In this document: positions 34,001 to 41,423 of the stretch, one piece after another | How the letters are laid out: every line of letters begins with the position of its first letter | How positions within the stretch are numbered: the first letter of the stretch is position 1 | Source: Clostridium sp. CAG:389 | GTDB taxonomy: Bacteria; Bacillota; Clostridia; TANB77; CAG-508 | Length of the DNA stretch: 45,150 nucleotides | NCBI GenBank assembly: GCA_000438255.1 | Contig: FR901872.1 | Coordinates: 1 to 45,150 of the forward strand | Direction: 5' to 3' | Program-made: the position numbers and the translations under genes | The notes under the pieces: model-generated | What the model saw: only the letters and a program-made list of their open reading frames with translations | Database searches by the model: none | Told to the model about the DNA's origin: nothing

Positions 34001-36230
34001 CGTTAGTATCTAAATTTTTAATTTTAAATGATGCACCCTCTATTTTTACAACCTTTTCTGTTTCTGCATCTTTCTTTACTATTGCTAAAACAGATGTGAA
34101 ACTTGTATCATTAAATACTCTCCAAGTTTGAGGTTTATCACTATCTTCTGAAATAACTATTTTAAAGTCCTCTACTTTGTATTTATCTTCTGGAACTAAA
34201 GTTTCTCTTACAACATAAGTTCCAAAAGGAAGTCTATCACTTATTGCATATCCCTTTGAATCTGTTTTTAATATTGATGCAGTTTCACCATTTGCATTTT
34301 TGGTAATTGGTGCAGCATCCCAAGATCCGTATTTTTCAATATCTTTTTGTGCTTTTATTGTAAATTCTGCACTAGGCAATAATTCTGCTTCACCAGCTTC
34401 ATCGCTTGAAATCTTTATAATTTGAAATGCTTGTGAAATTACTCTTTCCTTTACAGTTACATGTTTAGTAACTACTTTAACATTTTGATTTTCATAAGTT
34501 AAATCAAAATTATATTTTGTATTATCTAGATTATATCCTCGACTTGGTTTTATTTCTTTTATATAATATTCTCCAAGATACAAATTACTCATTGTAGCAT
34601 TTGATTCTTTATTAGTTGTCATTTCTGCTACTTTCACATCTGTGTTATATATCATAGTATCATCTGCTGGATCAAGTATAGGTGTTCTTGCATAAATTCC
34701 ATAAATAGCACCCTCAAGAGTTGCTTCTCCTTGTGCTTGTTTTCCTGTTTTAGTATCTTCTTTAGATATTGTTACACTACCTTTTACACGAGTATTTACG
34801 ATAGTAATTTGATATGTTTTTCCATCTTCGACAACACCAATATTTTCACTAACTTCAACTTTAATAGTATATTTATTGGGTGCTGTTGATTCTTTTACAT
34901 AGTAAGTACCATAATCTAATAATTCAGATGTAGCAATACCTTTTTCATTTGTAGTTATAGATGCTACTTTTTTATTATTAGAATCAGAAATATCAAAAAT
35001 TGTTCCTGCTTTATTTACAACTTTGTTTGTTTCAGCATCTTTTTTGACTACTTGAATACGCCCTTGTTTCCACTTGTTAGTTGCTTCAAAAGATGTTGTT
35101 TGTGCTGTTTTCACAATTGCACTTCTTATGGTTGTATCTAATACTAAATGTTTAGGTACATCAGTTTCTTGAATATATACAGTACCTGGTCTTAATTCAT
35201 CAACTAATACCTTTCCATTAGAACCTGTTGTATATGTTCCTATTGGATTAGACATATCTGCATTGTAACTTATTTTAAATTTTGTATCTGGCACATAATT
35301 TCCTTTATTGTCTTTTTTTCCAATATCTAATTTTCCAAATAAGTTAATTTTCAAACTCATTGCCATAGGTACTGGATCATTATAGTGTAAAGCCATTAAT
35401 TGATTTTGAACTCCAGTCTTAAAAGAAAAATATACTGTTGTGTCCTGATCTTTTGACTCTTCTTTTACTAACCCCCAACTTTGAAATAGGTTATCAGAAA
35501 TATTTAATCTTTCTACTGTACAGTTTTCTGATACTGAAATTGTTAATGTGTTTTCTCCTTTATTATGTTGAAATCTCACATTATCTTTTGTATTATCTAT
35601 ACTTGAATAATCTGCTAATACTCCATTTGTATCATTTAAAACCTTAGTTTCACCAGCATTTATTTCAATAGTTGTTGCATCAAAACTAGGTCTTTTTTGC
35701 ATATTATTTATTTTATTATTTATATCGTTTTTAAATGCTACATAGTTTGCTTGAACTGTTGAATCTCTAAATGTAGCATTTGATTGTCCTAAAGTTTCCC
35801 AAATGTATTGTTGAGTAAAAACATAGGCTTGCTTTACCCATTTCATATCATTTGCAAGTATTCCTCCATCTACTACATAACCCCCATTGTCCTTATACCA
35901 ACCAAAATAAGCAATCTTACAAGCTCTTTTTATTGTAGCATCTGTAGGTGTATAATAATTCCCATTATAAGAACTTCCTGTTTTGAAATCTACCCCGTGT
36001 TCAGCACAAAAAACGGTATATCTTTCTCCAGTAGTATTGTTTATCAATCTTCTAATTAAAACGCCAGTTGAACCTGCTGCATGATCTGTAGTTAACATTC
36101 CAGAAGCATATTGTCCTCCTGCAAAAGTTCCACTTCCAGAAACTGCAAATACAGGACTGATATTTGTTAACATTGTAATAATTAATAGTAACATAGCAAT
36201 TACTTTTTTATTTAACATATATTTTTTCAT
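31065..36230 (-). CDS. Giant cell-wall adhesin: thioester domain plus about 13 Cna-B/SpaA-type repeats
   Basis: About 1721 aa. Signal peptide (KKVIAMLLLIITMLTNI..VFA) followed by a thioester-type domain with Cys near 80 in YTVFCAEHG and Gln near 145 in FTQQYIWE, the pair that forms an internal thioester able to bond covalently to a target. Some 13 SpaA/Cna-B units follow, each ending in a G-x-Y-x-x-K-E-x-x-A-P-x-G-Y motif. The C terminus is LLPSIQTGNES, a membrane helix and RKKYKEE, an LPXTG-like sorting signal. The sortase gene lies upstream in the operon. Likely role: surface contact during mating or host adhesion. Start is ATG 36230 or a GTG three codons earlier. Confidence 0.9.
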   Translation of the reverse strand: MKKYMLNKKVIAMLLLIITMLTNISPVFAVSGSGTFAGGQYASGMLTTDHAAGSTGVLIRRLINNTTGERYTVFCAEHGVDFKTGSSYNGNYYTPTDATIKRACKIAYFGWYKDNGGYVVDGGILANDMKWVKQAYVFTQQYIWETLGQSNATFRDSTVQANYVAFKNDINNKINNMQKRPSFDATTIEINAGETKVLNDTNGVLADYSSIDNTKDNVRFQHNKGENTLTISVSENCTVERLNISDNLFQSWGLVKEESKDQDTTVYFSFKTGVQNQLMALHYNDPVPMAMSLKINLFGKLDIGKKDNKGNYVPDTKFKISYNADMSNPIGTYTTGSNGKVLVDELRPGTVYIQETDVPKHLVLDTTIRSAIVKTAQTTSFEATNKWKQGRIQVVKKDAETNKVVNKAGTIFDISDSNNKKVASITTNEKGIATSELLDYGTYYVKESTAPNKYTIKVEVSENIGVVEDGKTYQITIVNTRVKGSVTISKEDTKTGKQAQGEATLEGAIYGIYARTPILDPADDTMIYNTDVKVAEMTTNKESNATMSNLYLGEYYIKEIKPSRGYNLDNTKYNFDLTYENQNVKVVTKHVTVKERVISQAFQIIKISSDEAGEAELLPSAEFTIKAQKDIEKYGSWDAAPITKNANGETASILKTDSKGYAISDRLPFGTYVVRETLVPEDKYKVEDFKIVISEDSDKPQTWRVFNDTSFTSVLAIVKKDAETEKVVKIEGASFKIKNLDTNEYFGYWEWNPLPHYVSTWTTNETGTVMTGDKLNVGNYQLEEIKGPKGYLISSQPVKFKISSSSAYETLPDGKTSVITVDQKDTSVKGKITVEKCGEVLTDFKDGKFVYEEKGLANAKYEVFAREDIYDPSNDGTIIYKKGTVVDTIITKLDGKGTSKELPLGEYSVKEVNAPEGFVLSDEVKNVSLKYKDQNTAIVFDNTSFTNERQKVEINVYKKDAENDVGLLGATFGLYAKEEIKNYKDEIVVKAGTLIESATSDTEGKVHFTSDLPLTNFEIKEIQAPIGYASSNETIKVDATYRGQDTKIVDLEYEFKNKIIKVEVSKQDITDSTEIEGACLTVYEKDNPGAIFDTWISTKEPHLIKGLEVRKTYVLKETSAPYGFTISDNVEFTINDTGEIQSVIMKDELVLGKLKFNKYGEIFNQTIIGQNEFGKTESPIWNKSNLLNAEITIYANEDITIGNTTYYKKGEKVQTLESDWEAVLSKELPVGSYYYLETKVPHGYVADTNKHYFTIENTQVKEVQIIESTLTNIRAKVNIDMTKILEEQKIFINNEAYKDVVFGIYARENIYDYMGNVAIEKGTMIATSGITKEGTLENVPDLPNGVYYLKELATNSQYILNETEYDFEISYKGPSIIEYVVQIGKEGKIDNELARGTIQVKKVDTLDENIKLKNVEFNISTKEDMSNVITTEKTNEEGIATFNELELGTYYIQEAKQVDGYTLNNTIYKVEIKEDGDILIIACKNKPTEMVFSKVDETGTNELPGATIQIIEKETGNIIDEWVSTEENHKINYLTEGKEYTMKEITAPYGYEIAEEIDFVAGDGKKIIMKDMPILKSVRVEKLDKTTKEHIKSNKFIFGIYEDKDCTKLIKEAGANEYEGTALFEGLRYGTYYIKEIKAPLGYKLSEQVVKIEINEKGVLADGKALEEKDNVYGFVYYNSLLPSIQTGNESNYILLGSLALISLLGIVGGITILRKKYKEE

Positions 36231-36269
36231 AATTTTCACTTTCAAAATCTCCTTTTCCTAAAAATTCAC

Positions 36270-36305
36270 AAAAAAAATAAAGGGTATAAGATTAAGTTCC
36301 CTTTA
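36270..36305 (-). terminator. Terminator upstream of the adhesin gene
   Basis: Stem TAAAGGG/CCCTTTA (36278-36284 with 36299-36305) with a 14-base loop and a run of at least seven T on the minus strand. It overlaps the stop codon of the preceding gene, so the adhesin may have its own control or depend on read-through. Confidence 0.7.
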
Positions 36306-36839
36306 ATAAAAAATTACTCTCATTCCCAAATAAACACCTTCATTGTCTTTTATTGGAACACATTCTCCTCTTGCATTAAATGATTTTAAATATCTCTGTG
36401 CAGCTTGAGTTACGTTTTCCATTGTGTATCCATCTGTAAATAAAAAATCTTTATTTGTTGGCTTTGCTTTTGTATTTTTATTGTTATTTGATATGTTAAT
36501 ATTCTGTGTATTTTTTTTATTCTCCTCTTTTGAATCTTGCTTAGTATCTTCTTTTACAATCAAACTTGTGTTATCTTCTGTTTTTTCAGTATTTTCTACA
36601 ATAATTTTATTTTCAGTATTTAAATTTGTTTCTTCTATACTATTTTCATTAGAAACATTTTCTTCAACATTTGATTCAATATAATTTTGTTCATTATTTG
36701 TATTTTTTTTATATTTTTCATAAAGTCCATATAACAAAACACTTGTTATAATAGAAACTACTATCGTTAAGAAAATTATTTTCTTTTTTCTTACATCCTT
36801 TAAATAAAGTTCTAATATTTTTTTATCTTGATCATTCAT
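36303..36839 (-). CDS. Single-pass membrane protein with charged Asn/Glu-rich stalk
   Basis: 178 aa. Short cytoplasmic start (LELYLKDVRKKK), one membrane helix (IIFLTIVVSIITSVLLYGLY), a low-complexity Asn/Glu/Lys/Thr stalk of about 80 aa, and a small C-terminal domain (FTDGYTMENVTQAAQRYLK). The layout matches the surface-exposed neighbour at 37096. Probably part of the surface or mating apparatus; family not recognised. Confidence 0.7.
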   Translation of the reverse strand: MNDQDKKILELYLKDVRKKKIIFLTIVVSIITSVLLYGLYEKYKKNTNNEQNYIESNVEENVSNENSIEETNLNTENKIIVENTEKTEDNTSLIVKEDTKQDSKEENKKNTQNINISNNNKNTKAKPTNKDFLFTDGYTMENVTQAAQRYLKSFNARGECVPIKDNEGVYLGMRVIFY

Positions 36840-37035
36840 CTTTGGTTACCTCTTTAGGTTTTGTAAGTTCTGTAAATTTCTTTTCTATTTTTTCATAATC
36901 CCTTTTTATTGCAGTATAATCTTTTATCTCTATTTCAATGTCATTAATTTTCTTTTGAATTTTAGATTGTTCATCTATAAATTTGATTTTATCTGCATTT
37001 AACTTTTCAATTTTTTTTAATACCTTTTTTAACAT
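36832..37035 (-). CDS. Small coiled-coil protein
   Basis: 67 aa from the ATG at 37035, which follows GGGAGG (the frame extends 20 codons upstream through the terminator, so the longer start is rejected). Almost wholly coiled coil: KKIEKLNADKIKFIDEQSK, KKINDIEIEIKDYTAIKRD. It resembles small DUF4315-type proteins of ICEs, but the match is not firm. It overlaps the next gene. Confidence 0.7.
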   Translation of the reverse strand: MLKKVLKKIEKLNADKIKFIDEQSKIQKKINDIEIEIKDYTAIKRDYEKIEKKFTELTKPKEVTKDE

Positions 37036-37049
37036 TACTTTTCCTCCCA

Positions 37050-37080
37050 TAAAAAAAGAGCCAAGAGCTGATTCTTGACC
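37050..37080 (-). terminator. Terminator after the 240-residue surface protein gene
   Basis: A 7-bp stem (GTCAAGA with TCTTGGC, one G-U pair) followed on the minus strand by a run of seven T, placed just before the next ribosome binding site. Confidence 0.65.
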
Positions 37081-37095
37081 TTTATATAGTTTCAT

Positions 37096-37818
37096 TTATC
37101 TGTAATAAAAGTTGATAGTCCATTTACCACAATACATACAATCCCACACTTCATATCCAGAAGGACAATTTTTATAATAAGTATCATTATCTATTTCGTT
37201 ATTTTCCCATTTCTCTCCCCAATATTTTATTTGTTGATTATAATAAGCAATAGCCTCACCTTTAGAATTATACCATTTTCCAGAATTTCCAACATCCATT
37301 CCATGATTGTTGTTATTAGTACATCTTTCAACTTTAGTTTCAGTTTTAGTTTCTTCTTGTTGTTCATTTTTACTACTTGTTGATTGAGTGGTAGATTTAG
37401 CTTCCGGAGTATTAGTATTCACTGTTGTTTTACTTGTGTCTTGCATTACATTTTCTTTCTTTGACGTACTTAAATTATTTGATGAATTACTCTTTGCCTG
37501 TGTAGTTGTCGATGTAGTTTTTGTGGGTGTTTGTGTTTCTTGTTTTTTCTCAACTTTTTCTACACTTTCATTATCTGTTTCTGTAATTGTTTTTTCTTCT
37601 TTTTCTTCAATTACATTATCGTCAGTTTCATTCACTGCTATATTGGTATCACTTGTAATAGAACTTATTGTATTTTCTAACACAGTAGTTGTTTCGTTTG
37701 ATTTTTCTAATTCTTCTTTATTTTCATTTTTGTGTGTTATAAAATATGTGATTCCTATAATTCCTAAAGCTAATAAGATAAAAATTACTATTATTATAAG
37801 GATTTTATTTTTTTCCAT
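37096..37818 (-). CDS. Membrane-anchored protein with Ser/Thr-rich stalk and Cys-containing C-terminal domain
   Basis: 240 aa. Membrane helix near the N terminus (ILIIIVIFILLALGIIGITYF), then about 140 residues rich in Ser, Thr, Lys and Glu. The compact C-terminal domain has MDVGNSGKWYNSKGEAIAYYNQQIKYW and CPSGYEVWDCMYCGKW, whose three Cys could bind metal or form disulfides. GGAGG precedes the ATG. Located between sortase and adhesin genes; function unknown. Confidence 0.7.
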   Translation of the reverse strand: MEKNKILIIIVIFILLALGIIGITYFITHKNENKEELEKSNETTTVLENTISSITSDTNIAVNETDDNVIEEKEEKTITETDNESVEKVEKKQETQTPTKTTSTTTQAKSNSSNNLSTSKKENVMQDTSKTTVNTNTPEAKSTTQSTSSKNEQQEETKTETKVERCTNNNNHGMDVGNSGKWYNSKGEAIAYYNQQIKYWGEKWENNEIDNDTYYKNCPSGYEVWDCMYCGKWTINFYYR

Positions 37819-37886
37819 GATAAATGCCTCCTACAATAATAATAACTCTAATTTTAAAATTTGTCAGCTCTTTTTTCCAATTTATT

Positions 37887-38606
37887 CTAAATTGGATTCA
37901 AACTAGCAATAATATAATATCTCTGATCAGTAGGTCTTGTTTTTGCATTTAAATAAGAACAAGTAGATAATTTTACTATTTTATTTATGTTTTCATTATA
38001 TTCAATTTTATACTTGCTGATATTTTTATAATATTTTACTCTTTCATCAAAATTTAACAATTTTAAATTCTGCATTTCTTCATTTACTCCTATTGAATAT
38101 ACACTAAATATTGTTGCTTCATAGTTTTTATCTACTGTATATATTTTATATTTAGAATGTAAATCAAGAAATTCTTTGTTTAGATATTTTCCTAAATTTG
38201 AAAACATACTACCATTTTTCATATTATGTCCATATACGATAGTTTCGTCATCTTTAAATGGAAATATATTGGTTGTAAATATTGCTCCATTACTATTGTA
38301 TTTCTTATCAAATGAGTGTTTCAAATAATAATTATTTTCATTCTTAATAATAGGATAATTTATATTTGTACCTTCTATTTCTATCCAAGCAATTATATCT
38401 TCATTAATTGATTTCAGATAATTCCAATCTATGTATTTTTCTTTTGATGCTTCTTTTATTTCAATAGTTTCTTCAATTAACTCTTCTGTAGCTTCATTGT
38501 TTTTTCTTAATTCATTCATATCTTTTAGTAAAATATAAGAAGATATTAAAAATATAAAGACAAATACAAAAACTAGTATTACAATAGAAATTTTTTTACA
38601 TTTCAT
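37887..38606 (-). CDS. srtB: Class B sortase
   Basis: 239 aa membrane-anchored transpeptidase that cuts a sorting signal and links the protein to the cell wall. One N-terminal helix (IVILVFVFVFIFLISSYIL). The catalytic residues are His127 in VYGHNM, Cys216 in LSTCSYL and Arg229 in TDQRYY. IIAWIEIEGTNINYPI is the usual class B N-terminal block. The likely substrate is the adhesin encoded 1.7 kb downstream. It overlaps the preceding gene's end. Confidence 0.92.
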   Translation of the reverse strand: MKCKKISIVILVFVFVFIFLISSYILLKDMNELRKNNEATEELIEETIEIKEASKEKYIDWNYLKSINEDIIAWIEIEGTNINYPIIKNENNYYLKHSFDKKYNSNGAIFTTNIFPFKDDETIVYGHNMKNGSMFSNLGKYLNKEFLDLHSKYKIYTVDKNYEATIFSVYSIGVNEEMQNLKLLNFDERVKYYKNISKYKIEYNENINKIVKLSTCSYLNAKTRPTDQRYYIIASLNPI

Positions 38607-38913
38607 ATTCTTTTTCTTCCTTTTGTTGCCTTAATTTTTCTTCTTGTAGTTCAATTTCATCATAAGATTCATCTTCTTCTAAATAAATAGAAACCGAATC
38701 TTCCATTGATCGACCATCTAAATATCTTTCGTAAAAATCTTCTTTTTCATCTACACAATAATCTTCCAAATCATCTACTTCTTTTTTTATTTCTTTGATC
38801 TGTCTTTTTATAAACTTTAATGCTACATCTTTGTTTAAAAATACCTTTACATCAACTGTATTTTCTCCACCTTCAATATATACACTAGAATATATTACTT
38901 TGTAAATTTTCAT
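38596..38913 (-). CDS. Acidic small hypothetical protein
   Basis: 105 aa from the ATG at 38913 (AAAGGAGA upstream; the frame opens seven codons earlier at TTG). KIYKVIYSSVYIEGGENTVDVKVFLNKD at the start suggests a beta-rich half; the rest is an acidic helix. It sits between the replication-type gene and the sortase. Family not recognised. Confidence 0.65.
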   Translation of the reverse strand: MKIYKVIYSSVYIEGGENTVDVKVFLNKDVALKFIKRQIKEIKKEVDDLEDYCVDEKEDFYERYLDGRSMEDSVSIYLEEDESYDEIELQEEKLRQQKEEKEYEM

Positions 38914-38992
38914 CAAAATTCTCCTTTCTTTCAAATTTTGCTTTATACTTATTTACGAATAAGGCATAGCAAACACCTCCCTCTACTTTATA

Positions 38993-39799
38993 TTAAATTT
39001 CTATTTCACTATTATCTGGCATAAAAAAAGAAGGTTTTGTTACTTCCTTCGTTAATTCATTTTCTACGCTTTTATAATAATAGTTAATAAAATTTTCAAT
39101 TTGATTATCTGTTCCTTTATATTGATTCTCTCTATTTTTGCAATCATTATATAATTGAATCAATTTATCTCTACTAACTTTATTAGATAAATAGAATATT
39201 TTGTTCCTCACCATCAATGCAATAATATATGTTATATCCTTAATTTTATCTAGGTTTTCTTTAGACATATAATCTATACTATCTTTAGAGTATAACATTT
39301 CATATCTTTTTAGAGCTACAATTATTTCATTGTATTCTACATTTATAAATTCTTCTGGAACTTCTTTTTCATTATCTAATATATAATTAAATAATCTATC
39401 TATCTTATTATTTATATTATTATCTATTATATTATTATATTGTCCTTTTTGGGACATACCCTCTGTCTTTTCTATCGAATAGGGGTATGTCCTATTTATC
39501 GAATAGGGTGTATCATTAGGGTAAATTCTTCTTTGTATAATTTCACCTTTGTCATTCCTAATAATATCTAAACATACAAATCCTAATTCTTTTAAGTGTG
39601 ATACCCATTTTGAAATAGTATGAGGTTTAGCATTTAACAAATTTCCTAAATAACTATTGGAAGCAAAACAATATCCTTCTTTGTTAGATAAAACTGTTAT
39701 TATTGCGTATAGTAATTTTTCGTTCGCTTTGATTTTTTCATTAAATAAAACTGTTGCTGGAATGATTGCATAATAGCCAATTCTATTTTCATTGTTCAT
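38993..39799 (-). CDS. Replication-initiator-like helix-turn-helix protein
   Basis: 268 aa from the ATG at 39799, preceded by AAAGGAGTG. The N-terminal domain (RIGYYAIIPATVLFNEKIKA, NEKLLYAIITVLSNKEGYCFA, NSYLGNLLNAKPHTISKWVSHLKELGFV) is the winged-helix domain seen in plasmid and phage replication proteins. The C-terminal half is helical. Being first in the element, next to a palindrome-bearing AT-rich region, it may start replication of the excised circle or control the transfer operon. It overlaps the upstream small gene. Confidence 0.78.
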   Translation of the reverse strand: MNNENRIGYYAIIPATVLFNEKIKANEKLLYAIITVLSNKEGYCFASNSYLGNLLNAKPHTISKWVSHLKELGFVCLDIIRNDKGEIIQRRIYPNDTPYSINRTYPYSIEKTEGMSQKGQYNNIIDNNINNKIDRLFNYILDNEKEVPEEFINVEYNEIIVALKRYEMLYSKDSIDYMSKENLDKIKDITYIIALMVRNKIFYLSNKVSRDKLIQLYNDCKNRENQYKGTDNQIENFINYYYKSVENELTKEVTKPSFFMPDNSEIEI

Positions 39800-39893
39800 C
39801 TTGAGAATCACTCCTTTTGCCAACAAGAATTATTGCATATAAAATTATTGCAAAATCAGCTCCTAAAATAAAACCTAAAATAAATTTCCACAT
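39789..39893 (-). CDS. DUF3789-like 34-residue membrane protein
   Basis: A short frame with AGAGGTGATT before the ATG encodes MWKFILGFILGADFAIILYA, then IILVGKRSDSQDEQ: a single hydrophobic helix with a short polar tail, the size and pattern of DUF3789 proteins of Firmicute phages and ICEs. It overlaps the start of the replication-type gene by 11 bases. Function unknown. Confidence 0.7.
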   Translation of the reverse strand: MWKFILGFILGADFAIILYAIILVGKRSDSQDEQ

Positions 39894-40245
39894 TTTAATC
39901 ACCTCTTTACTTGATTTTTCTTTATTTTTTATGTTTTTTTGTCTTTTTTTGCTACTTTTTAAAATAGGGTTAATTTTTAGACCTATTTTAAAATTGGCAT
40001 TTTTTGCTCTATTTTTTTACTTTTGCCTAAAAAAAATAAACATTACCTTTTTTTCGGTAATGCCTATTAACTGTAGCATTTCATTCAATATAAACATTCA
40101 TTATTTTGGTTGCACTTTCGTAAACTATTCAGATTAGTAGTCTTATTAGTGCAACATTTGAAACTTTTTTGTCATAAAACCCTATTCAATTCAGTATTTA
40201 CAAGGTTTTTTTATGTTTTTTCTATTAAAGGTTGCACTTAAATTC
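39894..40245. other. Non-coding right end of the element
   Basis: 352 bases without a gene. It holds a 12-bp perfect palindrome (39957-39968 with 39982-39993, arm TTTTAAAATAGG) upstream of the replication-type operon, a strong terminator at 40041-40062, and three copies of a GTTGCAC word: direct copies of GGTTGCACTT at 40108-40117 and 40230-40239, and an inverted GTGCAAC near 40149-40155. The last direct copy ends just inside the cotJC break. These could be recombinase binding sites. I see no convincing promoter. Confidence 0.6.
40033..40062 (-). terminator. Terminator at the right end of the element
   Basis: 7-bp stem CATTACC/GGTAATG (40041-40047 with 40056-40062) followed on the minus strand by a T-rich tract. 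It would stop transcription coming from the cotJ operon before it enters the element. Confidence 0.8.
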
Positions 40246-40252
40246 TTATTTA
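40240..40252. other. Probable element-chromosome junction inside cotJC
   Basis: CotJC similarity holds up to NLQEDLAADK and then ends in a stop at 40246-40248; intact CotJC proteins go on with about 45 more residues (KARATY...). The sequence beyond is element-like non-coding DNA. The C-terminal part of cotJC is not seen at the left side of the window, so the other junction must lie to the left of position 1. Confidence 0.6.
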
Positions 40253-40686
40253 TCAGCAGCTAAATCTTCTTGTAAGTTTGCTATTAGATCACCTTTGCAT
40301 GCTAAACATGTTGCATCAAACGGAACTCCTGCCGCTGATTGTGGATACACATCAACGCCATGATCTGTATAATATGGTCCCAATCCTGCTTTTTCTATTT
40401 CTTCTATTGATGCCCCTCTTGTTAATTGATGTACAATTGTTCCTACCATTTCAAGGTGAGCAAGTTCTTCTGTACCTATATCATTAAGTATTGCTTTTGC
40501 ATTTTGATCAGGCATACCAAATCTTTGAGACAAATATCTAAGAGATGCCGCTAATTCTCCATCAGGTCCACCATATTGAGATATTATTACTTTTGCAAGT
40601 CTTGGATCTGGACATTTTATATTAATTGGATATTGTAATGTTTTATTATAAGTCCACATTAGTTCATTCCTCCTTCCCAAGGCCAT
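40246..40686 (-). CDS. cotJC: Spore coat protein CotJC (Mn-catalase family), truncated at its 3' end by the element
   Basis: 146 aa read; intact relatives have about 190. The readable part is well conserved: MWTYNKTLQYPINIKCPDPR near the start, IISQYGGPDGELAASLRYLS, then DIGTEELAHLEMVGTIVHQL with Glu and His residues of the manganese-catalase di-metal site, and GVPFDATCLACKGDLIANLQ. The last helix region is missing, and with it probable metal ligands. It overlaps the cotJB end. Unless the element excises, the protein is probably inactive. The start may be the internal MWTYN. Confidence 0.9.
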   Translation of the reverse strand: MALGRRNELMWTYNKTLQYPINIKCPDPRLAKVIISQYGGPDGELAASLRYLSQRFGMPDQNAKAILNDIGTEELAHLEMVGTIVHQLTRGASIEEIEKAGLGPYYTDHGVDVYPQSAAGVPFDATCLACKGDLIANLQEDLAADK

Positions 40687-40940
40687 GGTTCTTCAAGCCA
40701 TCTCCATTTATTACAAGGAAAATTAATAGTTAAAGGACCATAAACTTTTTGATATTTATCTTTCAAATCTTTTGCCTCTCTGCAATATTTTCTGTGTAAA
40801 CATAGTGCTTTATCATCTGTTGGATGTGTATCTAAATATAAAGCAAGTTCAGTTATCGCAAAATCATAGCATCTTATTTGTTGTAACATTTCTTCTTTTT
40901 CACAACAATCAATTGTTCTTTCATTTTCTTCTATTGACAT
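40659..40940 (-). CDS. cotJB: Spore coat protein CotJB
   Basis: 93 aa, complete. IRCYDFAITELALYLDTHPT and ALCLHRKYCREAKDLKDKY, followed by YGPLT and WRWLEEPWPWEGG, are the CotJB hallmarks. It lies between cotJA and cotJC with overlaps at both ends, as in the standard cotJABC operon of spore formers. Confidence 0.92.
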   Translation of the reverse strand: MSIEENERTIDCCEKEEMLQQIRCYDFAITELALYLDTHPTDDKALCLHRKYCREAKDLKDKYQKVYGPLTINFPCNKWRWLEEPWPWEGGMN

Positions 40941-41308
40941 TTGTTACAGCCCTCCTTTACAGTATTTGTTGCTGTTATATACTCTATTTCACGCATAGAT
41001 TGACATGGAGTATATGGACTAACTAATTCCGGAAATATTGTTCCCATTTTTAATCCTACACATGGTTTAAATGTTTTATCCATATATTGGATTGGTACAT
41101 AACTTTGACCTAACATTGGATTTTCTGGAAATACACTTCCTTCTTCTTCAAATCCACATTCACAACAATCCATGTATTCGTTTTGATTACAACTAAAATT
41201 TACATTTCCCACATTTGAGCATTTGTCTTCCATTATGTCATTTTGTTCATCACATGAATTGTTTTGAAAATTATTATTCATACAATAACATTTTTTTCTT
41301 CCAAACAT
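40931..41308 (-). CDS. cotJA: Spore coat-associated protein CotJA
   Basis: 125 aa from the ATG at 41308 (AAAGGAGG upstream; the frame extends 22 codons earlier without a ribosome site). The C-terminal half carries the CotJA core PMLGQSYVPIQYMDKTFKPC, then GLKMGTIFPELVSPYTP. The N-terminal half is Cys- and Asn-rich, longer than in Bacillus, and may be cross-linked in the coat. Confidence 0.88.
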   Translation of the reverse strand: MFGRKKCYCMNNNFQNNSCDEQNDIMEDKCSNVGNVNFSCNQNEYMDCCECGFEEEGSVFPENPMLGQSYVPIQYMDKTFKPCVGLKMGTIFPELVSPYTPCQSMREIEYITATNTVKEGCNKCQ

Positions 41309-41329
41309 TTTGTTTCCTCCTTTATTTAC

Positions 41330-41345
41330 ATTATATGAAATTTTT
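41330..41345 (-). promoter_or_regulatory. Candidate mother-cell (sigma-E-type) promoter of cotJ
   Basis: CATATAAT on the minus strand (41330-41337), about 22 bases before the cotJA start, resembles the sigma-E -10 element CATACAAT. It also contains a vegetative-like TATAAT, and no -35 is convincing, so the assignment leans on the gene's known control in other spore formers. Confidence 0.35.
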
Positions 41346-41376
41346 CGACATTTGCTACTAAATAAAAAAATCAAAA

Positions 41377-41408
41377 CAAAAAAAACTAGCAGAATTCTTT
41401 CTACTAGT
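41377..41408 (-). terminator. Terminator after pyk
   Basis: A 10-bp stem (41385-41394 with 41399-41408, one G-U pair) with a 4-base loop and eight T on the minus strand. Confidence 0.9.
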
Positions 41409-41423
41409 CTTTTATTCTATTTA

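Noticed and set aside
31065..36230. CRISPR-like or DNA-level tandem repeats in the adhesin gene
   Set aside because: The repeats are diverged protein domains of about 90-120 residues, not short identical DNA repeats with spacers.
37877..37895. CCAATTT/AAATTGG hairpin at the sortase end as a terminator
   Set aside because: On the transcribed minus strand it is followed by A's rather than T's.
39817..40137. Plus-strand open frames throughout the window, such as those at 39817-40137, 13985-14386, 23384-23944 and 44760-45098
   Set aside because: They mirror AT-rich minus-strand genes or lie in non-coding DNA, are rich in Phe/Leu/Ile/Tyr runs, and lack convincing ribosome binding sites or domains.
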